Position numbers and translations under genes: made by a program. Positions 29,101-40,339 of a DNA stretch of 64,000 nt are shown in pieces (the stretch's first letter is position 1; every line of letters starts with the position of its first letter). Under the pieces are notes generated by a model. The model was not told the origin of the DNA and did no database searches. It saw only the letters and a program-made list of their open reading frames with translations. The DNA comes from Galdieria sulphuraria (lineage: Eukaryota; Rhodophyta; Bangiophyceae; Galdieriales; Galdieriaceae), in assembly GCF_000341285.1 (NCBI RefSeq), contig NW_005178468.1, positions 102,051 to 166,050 of the forward strand. Direction: 5' to 3'.

Positions 29101-31226
29101 TCAACTTGATCCAAAAGATTCTTTCTCAACGATCGGAAGAGATGCGTTTCCTGTTCCGCACTCATTTCTATAAAAGACAAAGGCTGTTCACATAAAATAC
29201 AATTATAACTTTCAGAGAGCCATTTCATTTCCGAAGAAAAGAATATAGCAACTGATCTGCAACTAGGACAAGTTAAACTATTGTTACTTTTGACAATAGG
29301 TAATAGCGATAACATACATCGCCGGAATATATGACCTGAAGCACATGAAGATACCAAAGGAATATTCTTTGAACAAGGCAAGAGATTTCTTTGCTTGCAT
29401 ATTGGACAAAACTCTAAACTTTCTGGATTAATATAATCTAGAAAACCAAGTTGGTCCCTTTGTTGAGAGAAATAATCTGGTTGCCACTTTTGAAGATATC
29501 CGAACATTGCTTCAACAATTCTTTGTTCGATGCTGGACACTGAATGGAACGATTTCTCCTTCACTTTGCGTCGATTACTTTTTCCCATGTTACTGATAGC
29601 TGCTATGCTTTTGAGGTTGTGAAACTGTTTCAAAGAACTACATAAATGTTCCCTTATCAATGATGATTGCTCATTCCAAAAAGATTCGCTCCAAGTTTGA
29701 GTAAAATATTTGGAAGCTAAATATTTCAGACAATGAAGAATCCTTCGATATACAATTGTTTCGTTTGAGTAATGATCAATATCGACGTGCTTAGTAAATT
29801 GTTCAATTTGTCCTTGGTCTTTCTTAGCTTGCCAAACTCGAAAAATAGACAATTCCACGTCCCAAGTCACAAAAGGTCGTAAACTTTGATTACCATCCAA
29901 AAAATATTTCCAGGTCCCTTCATACATTCGTTCATAAGGTTCACCTTCAAAAGGACAATACAGCAGCACAGATGAATGTGGTTTGGCTCCAGTTAGTCTG
30001 TCATCTGTTTCAAGTCGAATGTTTCCCAATAACGCCAAACAAAGTCCATTGGGAGAAAATGCCAAACCATGAAGAGAATAATGATGATCCTCATCTCTTA
30101 TGACAGTAATGAGTTGTAAATTTTCTGTCCATAACTTGACACTTCCATCAAGAGATGCAGTAGCAAAGTGTCCCCAACGATTACAACATATGGCAGTGAT
30201 GAAAGCTTTATGGGCATCCAAGATAGAAGCAATTGGTTCCAACTGAAGTTGATTGTCATGTAAAAGCTTGCATTCAACGGAACACAAACTGTTACCTCCA
30301 CAAAACAATACAATCCAAGTATGATCATTCAAATGAAACCAACACTGTTCTATAATCATGCTATCAATATCGCTAGAATATTTAGCAACTTCTAATAAAG
30401 AATTACTTTGATCATCGCCTAATTGATACATCTGAATTTGTCCATTCTGTTTTCCTAAACTTATTATTGTCAAAGACGAGTTGGAGATAAATTTACAGGA
30501 TCCAACGCATTCATTCGTCAACTTTTGTAGACAACGAGCTTCCAACGTTGGTGAAGAGTTCGTATTCATACAAATGTGCCAAAGCTCTGCTCCCTCAGTT
30601 CCACCAAAACAAAACAACAAACTCTCTTCATGGTGCTTATAACCCATTCCACATAATTGAAGACAGAAACTCGTATCAGTCAAAACGCCAACTCGAATAT
30701 CAAACTGGTATTCGTTCCTCCAAGGACTATCACTTGAAGTATCTAGAATAAGAGAACCTCCATTTTCCTCTCTTAAAAATAAATAAACTGCATTATGACT
30801 GGTTCCCGATACAACAGCACCAATACACTTCCCTAACCAATTAAAAAGGCCCAGTGAACGCAACGGAATTCCTCTTACAATGAGAAACTCTTCTTCTTTC
30901 CTTTGAACACCGATAGAAATCAGCTCTCCAAAGCCTGGGATATTTCGTTCTGTCATAAGGTCACTCAACTCATCGCCATCACTTTCCAGTCGAGTTAAAA
31001 CTCGTTGAAATGCAATGCTGTCGCTTTCTTCTGGCTGCTCCTTTACAGGAAAGGTCATTTCTTCTTCTGATATATTGAAATTGGACATATTCAAAGCACA
31101 TAAGGTTCCTTGGAAGCCCATAAACAAATAGTTGTCTTCGTTCCAGTCTAAACACTTCAGATTTCTTGTGGACATTTGAAACGACTTTTCTAAAACTGGT
31201 ACCCACTTCATGTTAGCGTCCTCCAT
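29097..31226 (-). CDS. TFIIIC90-like WD40 and zinc-finger protein
   Basis: A 709-aa intronless protein from ATG 31226. The first 450 residues carry WD-like repeats (for example AICCNRWGHFATASLDGSVK then LWTENL, and GLAFSPNGLCLALLG). The last 110 residues hold Cys pairs in the order of the TFIIIC90 zinc finger: CPICKQRNLLPCS, CASGHIFRRC, LTCPSCRS and CILCEQPL. The same layout is found in GTF3C4/TFIIIC90, part of the factor that recruits TFIIIB to tRNA genes. Homologues outside animals and fungi are divergent, so the assignment rests on architecture. Confidence 0.75.
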   Translation of the reverse strand: MEDANMKWVPVLEKSFQMSTRNLKCLDWNEDNYLFMGFQGTLCALNMSNFNISEEEMTFPVKEQPEESDSIAFQRVLTRLESDGDELSDLMTERNIPGFGELISIGVQRKEEEFLIVRGIPLRSLGLFNWLGKCIGAVVSGTSHNAVYLFLREENGGSLILDTSSDSPWRNEYQFDIRVGVLTDTSFCLQLCGMGYKHHEESLLFCFGGTEGAELWHICMNTNSSPTLEARCLQKLTNECVGSCKFISNSSLTIISLGKQNGQIQMYQLGDDQSNSLLEVAKYSSDIDSMIIEQCWFHLNDHTWIVLFCGGNSLCSVECKLLHDNQLQLEPIASILDAHKAFITAICCNRWGHFATASLDGSVKLWTENLQLITVIRDEDHHYSLHGLAFSPNGLCLALLGNIRLETDDRLTGAKPHSSVLLYCPFEGEPYERMYEGTWKYFLDGNQSLRPFVTWDVELSIFRVWQAKKDQGQIEQFTKHVDIDHYSNETIVYRRILHCLKYLASKYFTQTWSESFWNEQSSLIREHLCSSLKQFHNLKSIAAISNMGKSNRRKVKEKSFHSVSSIEQRIVEAMFGYLQKWQPDYFSQQRDQLGFLDYINPESLEFCPICKQRNLLPCSKNIPLVSSCASGHIFRRCMLSLLPIVKSNNSLTCPSCRSVAIFFSSEMKWLSESYNCILCEQPLSFIEMSAEQETHLFRSLRKNLLDQVE

Positions 31227-31333
31227 GACTTGCAAAAGTTATTTCCGCAAACAATGATTTATTAAATAGTGACAACTAAACGTAGCTAGCATCCGTAAAC
31301 AAAATTTCTCAAGTAGTCAACATAAACATCATT

Positions 31334-32623
31334 TCATACAAATATATCGCTCCATGTCATGGATTTTTGTAAGAATCGCTTTCGTGATTCGTCCCATTCA
31401 GAAGTAACGCTGCTGATGTATCTATTCTCACATATGAAAAAAAAACAGAGATAAGAAGAATAGTCTTACGTAGATACTGCTCGAGGTCCTAACTGATTAC
31501 GCACAAATACTTTTCGCAACACGTTGGAAATGATCTCTACGGAAAACTTGCTAAGAATTTGAGCGAAATCTTGGTACAGTAAATAGTCAGCCAAGGACAC
31601 TAGAACCTCCTCTGCCTCCCAGAATCCCATCAACTCAAGCCTTTTAATATATTTGCTTGTAAACTGAGGCTGCCAACTGCTGTGCAGTCGTACCAAAAGA
31701 CATACAAGTAAATTAACGTCTACTATCCTCTGAGTATTTGCTTCATATGTGAAGTCTGCATCAAGAAGCATATAATTGATATTTCGACTTGGAGAGTTAC
31801 GCCAAGTTAATAATGCTATTCCATCCAAATATCGAAACACTTCGCGAACTTTCCAGTAGTTGGTAATATGTTTTGTCAAATAACTGAGAAATTCCACCAT
31901 GTTTACATAGGAACTCTTTTGATACGCAAGGATACTCTCCGTTTTATAAACACTCATAGCAATAGACCGAATCAGTTTACCGAGACAGTAAGGATGAATG
32001 AAACGTGAAATCTCGTTTAGCCATTGCAAGAATGTTTCCATTTTGTTGTCATTCAAAACATTCAACGAGTTCTAATATTTATAGCTTTTGAAGCCAAGAT
32101 GAAAGACAAGTTGTTTTCATTACTTACTTCCTTAGCTAAGTGATGTAGGAGATATCGAGAAATCAACAGTTTTTCGGCTAGAAACAAGCCATCTCTCAGC
32201 TGGTTGTGCAAGAAGACTTTCAAAGAATAAGGCAAGTATGATATTGGAAAAGTATCCACATGAGCCTGTATTTAAATCTTAGATGCCAGTGGGTACCTCT
32301 CAGCTTGAATGTACCTTTTCCAAAGCTATTAAAGTGGCATAAAGCAGTTGTTGCTTATTTTTTTCAAGGTTCTCTGGATAGCGTTCCTCTAAATTGTTCA
32401 TGAGGGAAAGACTCAACTTTCGGGTTGACATACCTGCTTTGTAGGTAAAAGACTCATTATAATATCTGTCTGACCCAGTTTTTAAGTATTTACTGAATAT
32501 GTCTGCAAAGTTTTTGGATACAGAACAAAGCGTGAAAAAGTCCTTGAGACACAGAAAACCTGCTATATACATAAGAATGCTTTCGGGGAGGTCACTCAAA
32601 GAAACGTTGATAGTCATTGGCAT
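31334..32623 (-). CDS. F-box protein of unknown target
   Basis: Four exons: 32623-32315, 32265-32128, 32071-31470 and 31421-31334 (introns of 49, 56 and 48 nt), 378 aa. The F-box is at residues 8-40 (LSDLPESILMYIAGFLCLKD, FFTLCSVSKNFADIF). The rest is helical with no Kelch, LRR or WD repeats that I can see; segments such as FLAEKLLISRYLLHHLAKE and YLTKHITNYWKVREVFRYLD could be cyclin-fold-like helices but I cannot prove it. The last exon (88 nt) ends FLQKSMTWSDIFV. It shares a 190-bp divergent promoter with tubulin cofactor D. Confidence 0.75.
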
Positions 32624-32813
32624 TTTTTAAAAAATAAAGTAGCCATTCCATAGTGTTTGTCATTATCGTAATATTATGAAATTTATAGGCGCCAAGCATC
32701 AAAAGGAAAAGCCAAAGTGTCATTTTTTTCACAAATCAATGGTGAAATTTTACAGATGAAAATCATTTCTGTGTTGGCGCCAAATCATAATTGAATATTG
32801 TTGAGTCTGAAAG
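32624..32813. promoter_or_regulatory. Divergent promoter with two GGCGCC (E2F-like) sites
   Basis: The 190-bp region between the F-box gene and tubulin cofactor D contains GGCGCCAAG at 32688-32696 and TTGGCGCCAAA at 32774-32784. The second is a near-perfect palindrome resembling E2F/DP sites (TTTSGCGC). In this AT-rich context two such GC cores 80 bp apart are notable. Function is inferred from the motif only. Confidence 0.45.
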
Positions 32814-35800
32814 ATGCAGCAGACCTTGGATGTTCTTTTACGTGAGTTGTCATGCATAGACTTTTGTAATATTTCTTGGCCTATAGATGACTTTGAGAAA
32901 AGACGAAAGGAAGAAACATATGACAAGCTTAACAATTGGTGTCGGATTTGTGACAAGTTTCAAGACAGTCCGCATTTATTAGATAAGCTATTGGGTCAGT
33001 TGGTTAGCGAACTTGCTTCTAGGACGAAACATAGTCTAGAGGCCTTGAAAATTTATGTAGACTCGTTTGGTACTTTGAATGCAAAGGAGGAAGAAGATTT
33101 CAATTTGTTGTGCTCACCTTTTATAGCACTCTATCACATTTCAAAGGTACGCGGGTTCAAGTTTGTTGCAAAGCTGTTTCCAAGTCAAGTCGATGACGTC
33201 CTTACTGTGCTTCAACTATGGAAATTATTTAAAGAAATGCGAACTTTAGAATATTTTCCATGGCAAGTTACATATGTCCTATTCTTGTGGTTGTCGAAAC
33301 TATCACTACTTCCGTTCCGTATATACGACTTTGATAGATCTACTGAAATATCAGACGAACCTGCTTTTATTGATGATGCTGTAGCCTTTGCGAAACAAAT
33401 GTTGAGCGTTTCCAGCAAAAATCAATACACTGCTGCATATTTTCTTGCAAAGATTCTCACGAGACAGGACATGCAAGGTCACTTAGCAATATACTTGGAA
33501 GAGTTTTTAAGATTATGGGAACAATGTGATAGGATAGACATTTCAGAAATATCTCAAATAGGATATCTTCGTACCATTGCATGGATAATAGAATTTGGGA
33601 CGACAAACAATTTTTTTGGCAAAACAGAAAGGCTGCTGACTACATACTTCAAGATAATGAATGCGACAACGAATATTGTCATTCGTCATTTATGTGTTAA
33701 GAATATTCAGCGTTTAGCTCTTCTATTTTTACCCAAAAAGGGTGCCTCCTGGTTGCACAAGAAAAGATACATCAAAATTCATGATGAAGGCTCTAAAGAG
33801 ACAACTGAAAATGCAAATCAAGAAACTTCACGAAATGATACAATCGATGAACAAACTGGAACCATCCTAGCCACCATTATGGAAGCATTATTACATCTGC
33901 TTGATGACAAGCACACAGTTACAAGATATTCTGTGGCAAAGGGAATCGGTCGCATCTGTATGAGACTTCCACAGAATTTTTCGGATCAAGCTTTGCAAAT
34001 GCTAGTTTCACTTTTGGATACTGATATTGGAAGACAATATCGTTATTTTTGGCATGGAGCTTGTCTTACTCTTGCTGAATGTGCTAGGCGTGGCATCTTT
34101 GGTGAAGAATATCTGGAAATAGTCGTAAAATTCGTATCTCAAGCACTGAGATATGACTTTGCTAAAGGCTCTCTTCATAATGGATCTCAGGTGCGAGATG
34201 CAGCTTGTTACGTTTGTTGGGCCTTTGCTAGGAGCTACAATTCTTGTATTCCTCTTATGTTCTTAAAAGAACTAGTTACAAGTGTAGTTTGTGTTGCATG
34301 TACTGATCGAGAGCTTAATTGTAGAAGAGCAGCAGCAGCTGCTTTACAAGAGCTTGTAGGGAGAACTAACCTCGTTTCCCAAGGAATAGGCGTCATAACT
34401 ACTGCAGACTATTTTTCCCTCAATGACTTGTCGGATTCTTATCTAAAAGTTCTACCTACTATAGCATTTCTTGATGATGAATGGTACCGTCTTCCTTTGA
34501 TAGAAGAATTGATCCATAGAAAAACCCGACATTGGGATGCTGCAATACGTCATTTGGCGTCCACATCTCTTGCCGTTGTACTAACCAAAGATTCTGACTT
34601 CATGTCAGAAATTTTCCAATCAACTATGAAGCAGTTATTTGTAAATATTTTCTCGGACGAACCGGATGTCTGTCATGGTTCGCTTCTTTCTATGCACCAA
34701 CTTTTGCATTACATCAAGGACGAGGAGAAATTAAAGAGCATTATGAATCCACTATCGTCAACATCTGATTCAGCTCATTTGTGACCAAGTTAACAGCACT
34801 AGTCTTGATTGTATTCGAATCGCCACTTGCCAGTTGCTTGGAAGTTTCTTCGAAAGAAGATTATTTTGTGAACCACAGTTTGTCAGGAAAGTAATCGACA
34901 TTTTAGAATCGGAAAATAATGAGGTTCAAGATGCTGCAGCTAGAGCGTTTGGATCTATCTGTTCTTACCTTTGCGTAGAAAGAGTAAATGGAAAACCTGT
35001 CGATGATATTGAGCAGTGCATCGTGGATATTGTACTCGAAATGATTTGTTCCATTCGTTCTGAACGAAATTCAAACCGACGAGGCTTATTGAAGGCTCTC
35101 GGTTACGTTCCATTTTGCATTTTGAACTATGAGATTGCCGGAAGCAATGAATCGATTAGAATGGCACTACTTGTAGAATTTCTCAAATTCGGGAAGCTGC
35201 CGAACAAAATAGAAATCCCTGGGACTCTGGAAGAAGACAGCGATCAAGTCGTTGAACTGAAAATCACATGTATTGAGTCCGCTACTCATTTTTCCACTCA
35301 TATCTTAAGAACCGCAGATGCTAGTGATATTTACATGTCTACTGAGTTAGAAAACGTATTACAATTTCTTCTAGGGGGAATAGATGACTACACTACTGGT
35401 AGCCGTGGTGACATTGGCAGTTGGGTTCGTATAGCGAGCATGAAATGTTTTAAAGAGTTAATCACGTCCATGAACAATCAGATGAAACAAAGAGTTGAGA
35501 GCCTCCTGAAGTATGGAATTCATCGACTTTTAAGAAACTGTTTCGAAAAAATAGATAAGACACGACTCATTGCAGCAGAAACTTTAAAGACTCTACATAA
35601 TAATCTTGAACCGTGTTACGTGCACAAATTTGAATTGGATACATTACATGACATTCTTTATGAATTTGAGCCATCTTTGTTTCTTGATTGTGACCGTCTC
35701 TTCCAATGCGGAATAATGATACTGAAGAGAAATGAATCTTTTGGACTTCCTGTCCTTTATGGATTTCTTGCTGCTTTGGGAAATAGTGGTTTACAAAATA

Positions 35801-36429
35801 AGCAAGCACGGAAAGCAATAGAATGCTACTTGAGAGACGGAGCTAATGATTCTTCTCATATAATAACGTTGCTCCTGAAAAATTTGCTACTTATACTAAC
35901 AAATGATAGCGAGACTCATCGGAACCTCATACCGATCATTCGAATGCTAACTTTGATATTGGAGACAACTGAATTATTTAATTCGGAAATAGAAAGTATT
36001 CTAAACGAGTTGTTTGTTATTCTCATTCAATGTACAAAATCTTCAAAAGACATCAACCTGCTTTTGACTTTTACAGAAATGCTGGTGGAAGCCTTGGTTC
36101 ATAATAATAATAATAATAACGGCATTGGCCATGTCGCTCTTCAACGTCTGATGCTGTACTTACTTCATCCCTACGCAAAAGTGAGACAGTCTGTTTCTGA
36201 TAGAATGCAAGTTCAACTAGTGACATACGAGGATCACTTTATGCAAACTCTCGGAGAGAGCAACTATAAACAAGCTATACAAATTTTAGAACAAGTCGGA
36301 TGGGATAAGAATTCCCCGACCATGCTGAAAGAACAAAGAAATCGGCTTTGTGCTGCTTTTGGTCTCGATCCTCCATCGATGCCATGTCTTCGGAATAAGG
36401 CCTTATCTCATACTTCGTCACCGCCTTAA
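32814..36429 (+). CDS. TBCD: Tubulin-folding cofactor D
   Basis: TBCD binds beta-tubulin and joins it to alpha-tubulin in the cofactor pathway. Exons are 32814-34756 and 34803-36429 (46-nt intron with a GTCAAC donor, phase 2), 1189 aa, the usual family length. It is a HEAT/ARM repeat protein. Typical segments are TVTRYSVAKGIGRICMRLP, RQYRYFWHGACLTLAECARR, YDFAKGSLHNGSQVRDAACY followed by VCWAFARSY, and NCRRAAAAALQELVGR. A run of six Asn near residue 1082 is coded by an AAT repeat at 36102-36119. The stop overlaps by 2 nt with the stop of the convergent E3 ligase gene. Confidence 0.95.
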
Positions 36430-37496
36430 TTGTTTTTATGACTTTGCAAACCTTTGACCTGTAAAAAGGATTGGACTGATTGACGACAGATGGGACAGGA
36501 ATTAGACTGAAAGCGAAGCCTTTGTGCACACTCGGAACAAAGGCACATGTGTCTACAAGGTAAAAGGGCAGTATCTCTTGGTTGCGACAAACATATTGCA
36601 CAATTTGTACCATCTTCAGAGTAGCAAGTACTCGACACGCAACCCTGTGCTGTCGCTGTATTTCCGCTGTCAATACCATAAATTTCCTCCAACTCATAGA
36701 TAACTCCATGAACGATGATTTTCTGTTTTATAACCCTCAAAGGGAATGTACCAGAAGATATTTGCTCTTTGTCAAGAGATAAATAAATGTAATATCCCTC
36801 GATCTCTTCATTCGTACTATTTTCGGAACGACTCGAAAGTTCAGTTCCTAAAGTGCCAGCTTGTCCAGTGTTTGATAGATTACACTTAATTTCAACTATC
36901 ACCGGATATTCGTCGGTTTCACGATAAACAAGGCTCTCCTTAGCGACCTTGGAAAAGTTAAGAGCTTCAGCTTCTCCTTGACGATATGTCTGGCCTAGTC
37001 CAGCACGAAAGTATTGTATCGAAGGTTGACTGCAACACTGTGAAGAAAAAGAAAGCAAATGATCATCTTGGAATTCTTTCGCCAAGAAATATGTAAGTAT
37101 CCCACAATCAACTAGAGTATCAAAGTGAAACTGTAAAACGTAACACTTGGGCAAAGTGCTTGGAACCAATTGCAATGAGCTTTTAGACAGACGAACCACA
37201 TTTCTAACAGTTCGTTCGTGCACTACAGAGGGAGGTGGAATCTTTAAGAGCGGATGAGCAAGTTAGCAAAGTAGAAAATCCTGGGATAAACTCACGTCCA
37301 AAGCATTCGAGTTATATGGACTTAGACCTTCAAATACATTTTCTCCAAAGTTCCAAGCAAACTCCGAATTGTAAAATAACATTCTGGGGTTTATTTCGTT
37401 TCTTTGAGCAGCGTTTTGCGGAGGTCGAGGTCCAAGAGTTCCGTTTGGCACGTTTTGGTTGGAAGTGGCATTCCTGTTGGACCAACTATTGCCCAT
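36426..37496 (-). CDS. N-myristoylated RING E3 ubiquitin ligase, MGRN1/LUL family
   Basis: Exons are 37496-37296 and 37241-36426 (54-nt intron, GTGAGT...TTAAAG), 338 aa. The start at ATG 37496 gives MGNSWS, a good N-myristoylation signal as in MGRN1, RNF157 and plant LUL proteins. The middle is the family beta-rich DAR2 domain (YVLQFHFDTLVDCGILTYFL, TFPLRVIKQKIIVHGVIYEL, EEIYGID). The C-terminal RING is C3HC4: CAICLSQPRDTALLPCRHMC, LCSECAQRLRFQSNSCPICR. It would ubiquitinate membrane-associated targets. Divergent from P5C reductase with 216 bp between starts. Confidence 0.9.
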
Positions 37497-37712
37497 TGCA
37501 TCCAAAGTAAGAATAAGTTTATATTTATTGATCATCCGAAAAAAGCATTTGTGCAAAAAAAGATGATTTCAATAGTATTTCTTCTAATCTTGTGAATCAA
37601 AAGTTTAAAAGTATCGCATTTCCTTGTGACTGAATATGATAACATTTTAGAAATCTTGTTTTGTGGTTTTGGGTAACTGAGAATAATACCAATTTGTAGA
37701 CACACTAGATAA

Positions 37713-38534
37713 ATGGAACAACGTTTTCCCTTCAAGTTGGGTTTCTTAGGTGGAGGTGTTATGGCAGAAGCAATCGTTCGAGGTATTATAGAGAAGAAAC
37801 TAGTCGATCGGTCTGCTGTTACTGTCTATGATGTGGTCGAATCTCGCCTGGAACTGTTTCAGAAAATGGGAGTAGGAACCTGTAAAAACAGTTTTGAGTT
37901 ATTAGATTCTGACGTTATTGTTTTGGCAGTAAAGCCTGATGTTGTACCTGAAGCTCTTAGGTCTGTGAAGGACGGTTGGAAACCAGAAAAGCACCTATTG
38001 GTTTCCATTTGCGCGGGCGTGGGCATCGGAACACTGGAGTCGCACTTAGTTAGTAAATCTAAAGTTATTCGAGTAATGCCAAATACACCTTGTTTGGTTG
38101 GAGAAGCTGCGGTCGCCTTCTCTTGTGGTTCGTTTGCAACAGCTGATGATCAAAGAATCGTAGAAAAGATTTTCTCTTCAGTTGGCTTAGCTCAGTGTGT
38201 ACCCGAAAAGTTATTAGACGCTGTAACAGGAGTGAGTGGAAGTGGACCAGCATATGTCTATATGTTTATTGAAGCTTTGGCAGATGGTGGTGTTCTGAAT
38301 GGCTTGCCCAGAGATGTTTCACTATCTTTAGCCACACAAACAGTTTTGGGTGCAGCTAAGATGGTGGCCAGTGGTAACGAACATCCAGCAAAACTTCGCA
38401 ACGCAGTGGAGTCGCCAGGTGGCACTACTATTCATGGAACTTCTACTTTAGAAAAACATCACTTTCGTAACGCTGTTATCCAAGCAGTTACTGCTGCCAC
38501 TAATAGAGCGAAGGAACTGGGTGGAAGCAAGTAA
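37713..38534 (+). CDS. P5CR: Pyrroline-5-carboxylate reductase
   Basis: Catalyses the last step of proline synthesis, NAD(P)H-dependent reduction of pyrroline-5-carboxylate. A 273-aa intronless protein from ATG 37713. Visible are the Rossmann motif LGFLGGGVMAEAI, VKPDVV, the KVIRVMPNTP motif, and the family signature in the C-terminal dimer domain, AVTGVSGSGPAYVYMFIEAL followed by ADGGV, then VESPGGTTIHG. Length is typical. No transit peptide, so cytosolic. Confidence 0.98.
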   Translation: MEQRFPFKLGFLGGGVMAEAIVRGIIEKKLVDRSAVTVYDVVESRLELFQKMGVGTCKNSFELLDSDVIVLAVKPDVVPEALRSVKDGWKPEKHLLVSICAGVGIGTLESHLVSKSKVIRVMPNTPCLVGEAAVAFSCGSFATADDQRIVEKIFSSVGLAQCVPEKLLDAVTGVSGSGPAYVYMFIEALADGGVLNGLPRDVSLSLATQTVLGAAKMVASGNEHPAKLRNAVESPGGTTIHGTSTLEKHHFRNAVIQAVTAATNRAKELGGSK

Positions 38535-38620
38535 CGATATGGAGAGAAAGTAGCTTAAATGTTGTCACTGGTTAATAAAGAAAAATGGAAAATGCCTTTT
38601 TATTGATGGTCTATTTCTGA

Positions 38621-39596
38621 ATGATGGTGGTGACTTCATTTTGGAAAGGTAAGTCATCGCCAAGTTTTGTATGTAGACTTGTCTCATTTTGGAAAGAGAA
38701 ATATGTTGTCGAGAGTAAGAAGAACTGGGACTTGTTTTACAAACGCAATGGTGTTCGATTCTTTAGAGACAGGTATTTAGAACAAGTTTCGTAATATGGC
38801 GTAATCTATCGTTCCTTAAGATATTGGACTTTGAATGAGACTTCAGAAGATGGATTTTATGATCTTCTTAAAAGTTGGACGCATCTTGCAGAAAGTGAAG
38901 GGCGTGCTCTGTATATGTTGGAAGTAGGTTGTGGAGTTGGAAACACGTTATTTCCCATTCTAAGTTTAAACAACTCCATTTACTTCTATGCTTGTGATAT
39001 TTCTGAAGAAGCCGTTCGACTGTTACAAGTTGGTTTGTTCACAGTTGATCCATTTTTGTGTTATATGAAGTTTGTTCTATAGGACAACCCAGCCTTTGAT
39101 TGCAAGCGCATTCACTGTTTCGTGAGTGATGTTTCTAAAGAACCTTTGAAAAACCATGTACCACTTGAAGCTCAACTTGATGTTGCAATATTATTCTTTT
39201 CACTTTCGGCTATGACACCGACGCAGCACAAAATTGTTATTGAGAATATATGCAGCGTATTAAGACCCGGAGGTTGGATATTATTTCGAGACTTTTGCAA
39301 AGGTGACTTGGCAGAGAAACGGTTTTCAAAGGAAAATCAACTCGAAGACCAGTGGTTTGTCCGTCAAGACGGAACTTTTTCCTATTTCTTTCGCATAGGT
39401 AACTGAAAAAGAGTGGTTTTGGCTTTGAATTTGCTCAAGGTGCCATGTAGATCAAGTTCAGGAGTTGTTTGAATCGCAAGGAATGAATACAGAAAATCTA
39501 AAGACTGTCGAAAGAAGAATAGAAAACAGGAAGCTGGGAAAGAAAATGGAACGACGCTGGTTACAAGACTGCTTTCAAAAGAAAGTGTCCGTATAA
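38621..39596 (+). CDS. METTL6: tRNA m3C methyltransferase, METTL6/Trm140 family
   Basis: This family makes 3-methylcytidine at position 32 of tRNA-Ser/Thr/Arg. Five exons: 38621-38648, 38697-38772, 38821-39028, 39083-39398 and 39451-39596 (introns of 48, 48, 54 and 52 nt), 257 aa. The spliced start reads FWKEKYVVESKKNWDLFYKR followed by NGVRFFRDRYW, the N-terminal family signature. SAM-binding motif I is MLEVGCGVGNTLFPIL, then YACDISEEAV, FFSLSAMTP and RPGGWILFRDF. The C-terminus FFRIDQVQELFESQGM is typical. The small first exon (28 nt) and the GTTGGT donor of intron 3 are worth noting. Confidence 0.93.
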
Positions 39597-39755
39597 AATA
39601 TGTATTTTCGTATATTCGGGGAATAAATCTTAACTCAAACTATCCAGAAAGTGGCTGTTTGTAGAAAGAGTTGAGAATATATTATCAAACTTTTGGATTT
39701 GTTAAAAAGTGTTGTTTCACTTGGTCCGTCGACGAATCATTTGCGCATATTGAAG

Positions 39756-40109
39756 ATGCCCAAACTGTTTGAGCTAACTGAAGATGCTTTTCTGGAACCA
39801 AAAGAGCCAACAGCTATAGAGAAGTTTCAGGCTCGCTTTGAAGAATTTAAAGAAGTGATAACCGAATCAGATACTTATCAGCGTACTGCGGAGATTGTGG
39901 AGTCAGTGACACATTATTCTAAAAGACTTTTGCGCTTTACCGGCAATCTGGCTTGGATTGGTGCAACTTCCGCCCTTGTGTTAGTGGTTCCTTTGGTTTA
40001 CGAAATTGATAAGGAGTTGGGCTCCTCGAGTGAAGTTGGTAGTTCGGTTGAGGACGTCGGCGGTGGCAGTCAGCCTGTAACTCATTCTTCTACGAGCTCT
40101 GCCAAATAA
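39756..40109 (+). CDS. TOM22: Mitochondrial import receptor TOM22
   Basis: TOM22 is the central receptor of the outer-membrane translocase. The 117-aa protein starts at ATG 39756. It has an acidic cytosolic part (LTEDAFLEPKEPTAIEKFQA), then the conserved helix before the membrane (VTHYSKRLLRFTGNLAWIGA) and the membrane segment TSALVLVVPLVYEIDKE, matching the ...ISTSALLLGLPL..EKE pattern of fungi and animals. A Ser/Gly-rich intermembrane-space tail follows. An in-frame extension upstream lacks ATG. Confidence 0.85.
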   Translation: MPKLFELTEDAFLEPKEPTAIEKFQARFEEFKEVITESDTYQRTAEIVESVTHYSKRLLRFTGNLAWIGATSALVLVVPLVYEIDKELGSSSEVGSSVEDVGGGSQPVTHSSTSSAK

Positions 40110-40339
40110 TATGTAGTGCTCTTAGCTTGTTATGACCTTTCGTATTTGACTGAAATTGTATCTCTCTGAGTAGTTTATGGTTCCTCTGCACTATAATTTT
40201 TTTACAAATTGCTAGTCAATTTTGTATGCCAAGAATAGAAGAAAAGGTGTCGTCATAACTGAAACGTATTCCTTTTCAACTCATAAAAAATGTTCAACAG
40301 AAATGTTTGACAATTCTCAGTATTGACTCGAAATACATT

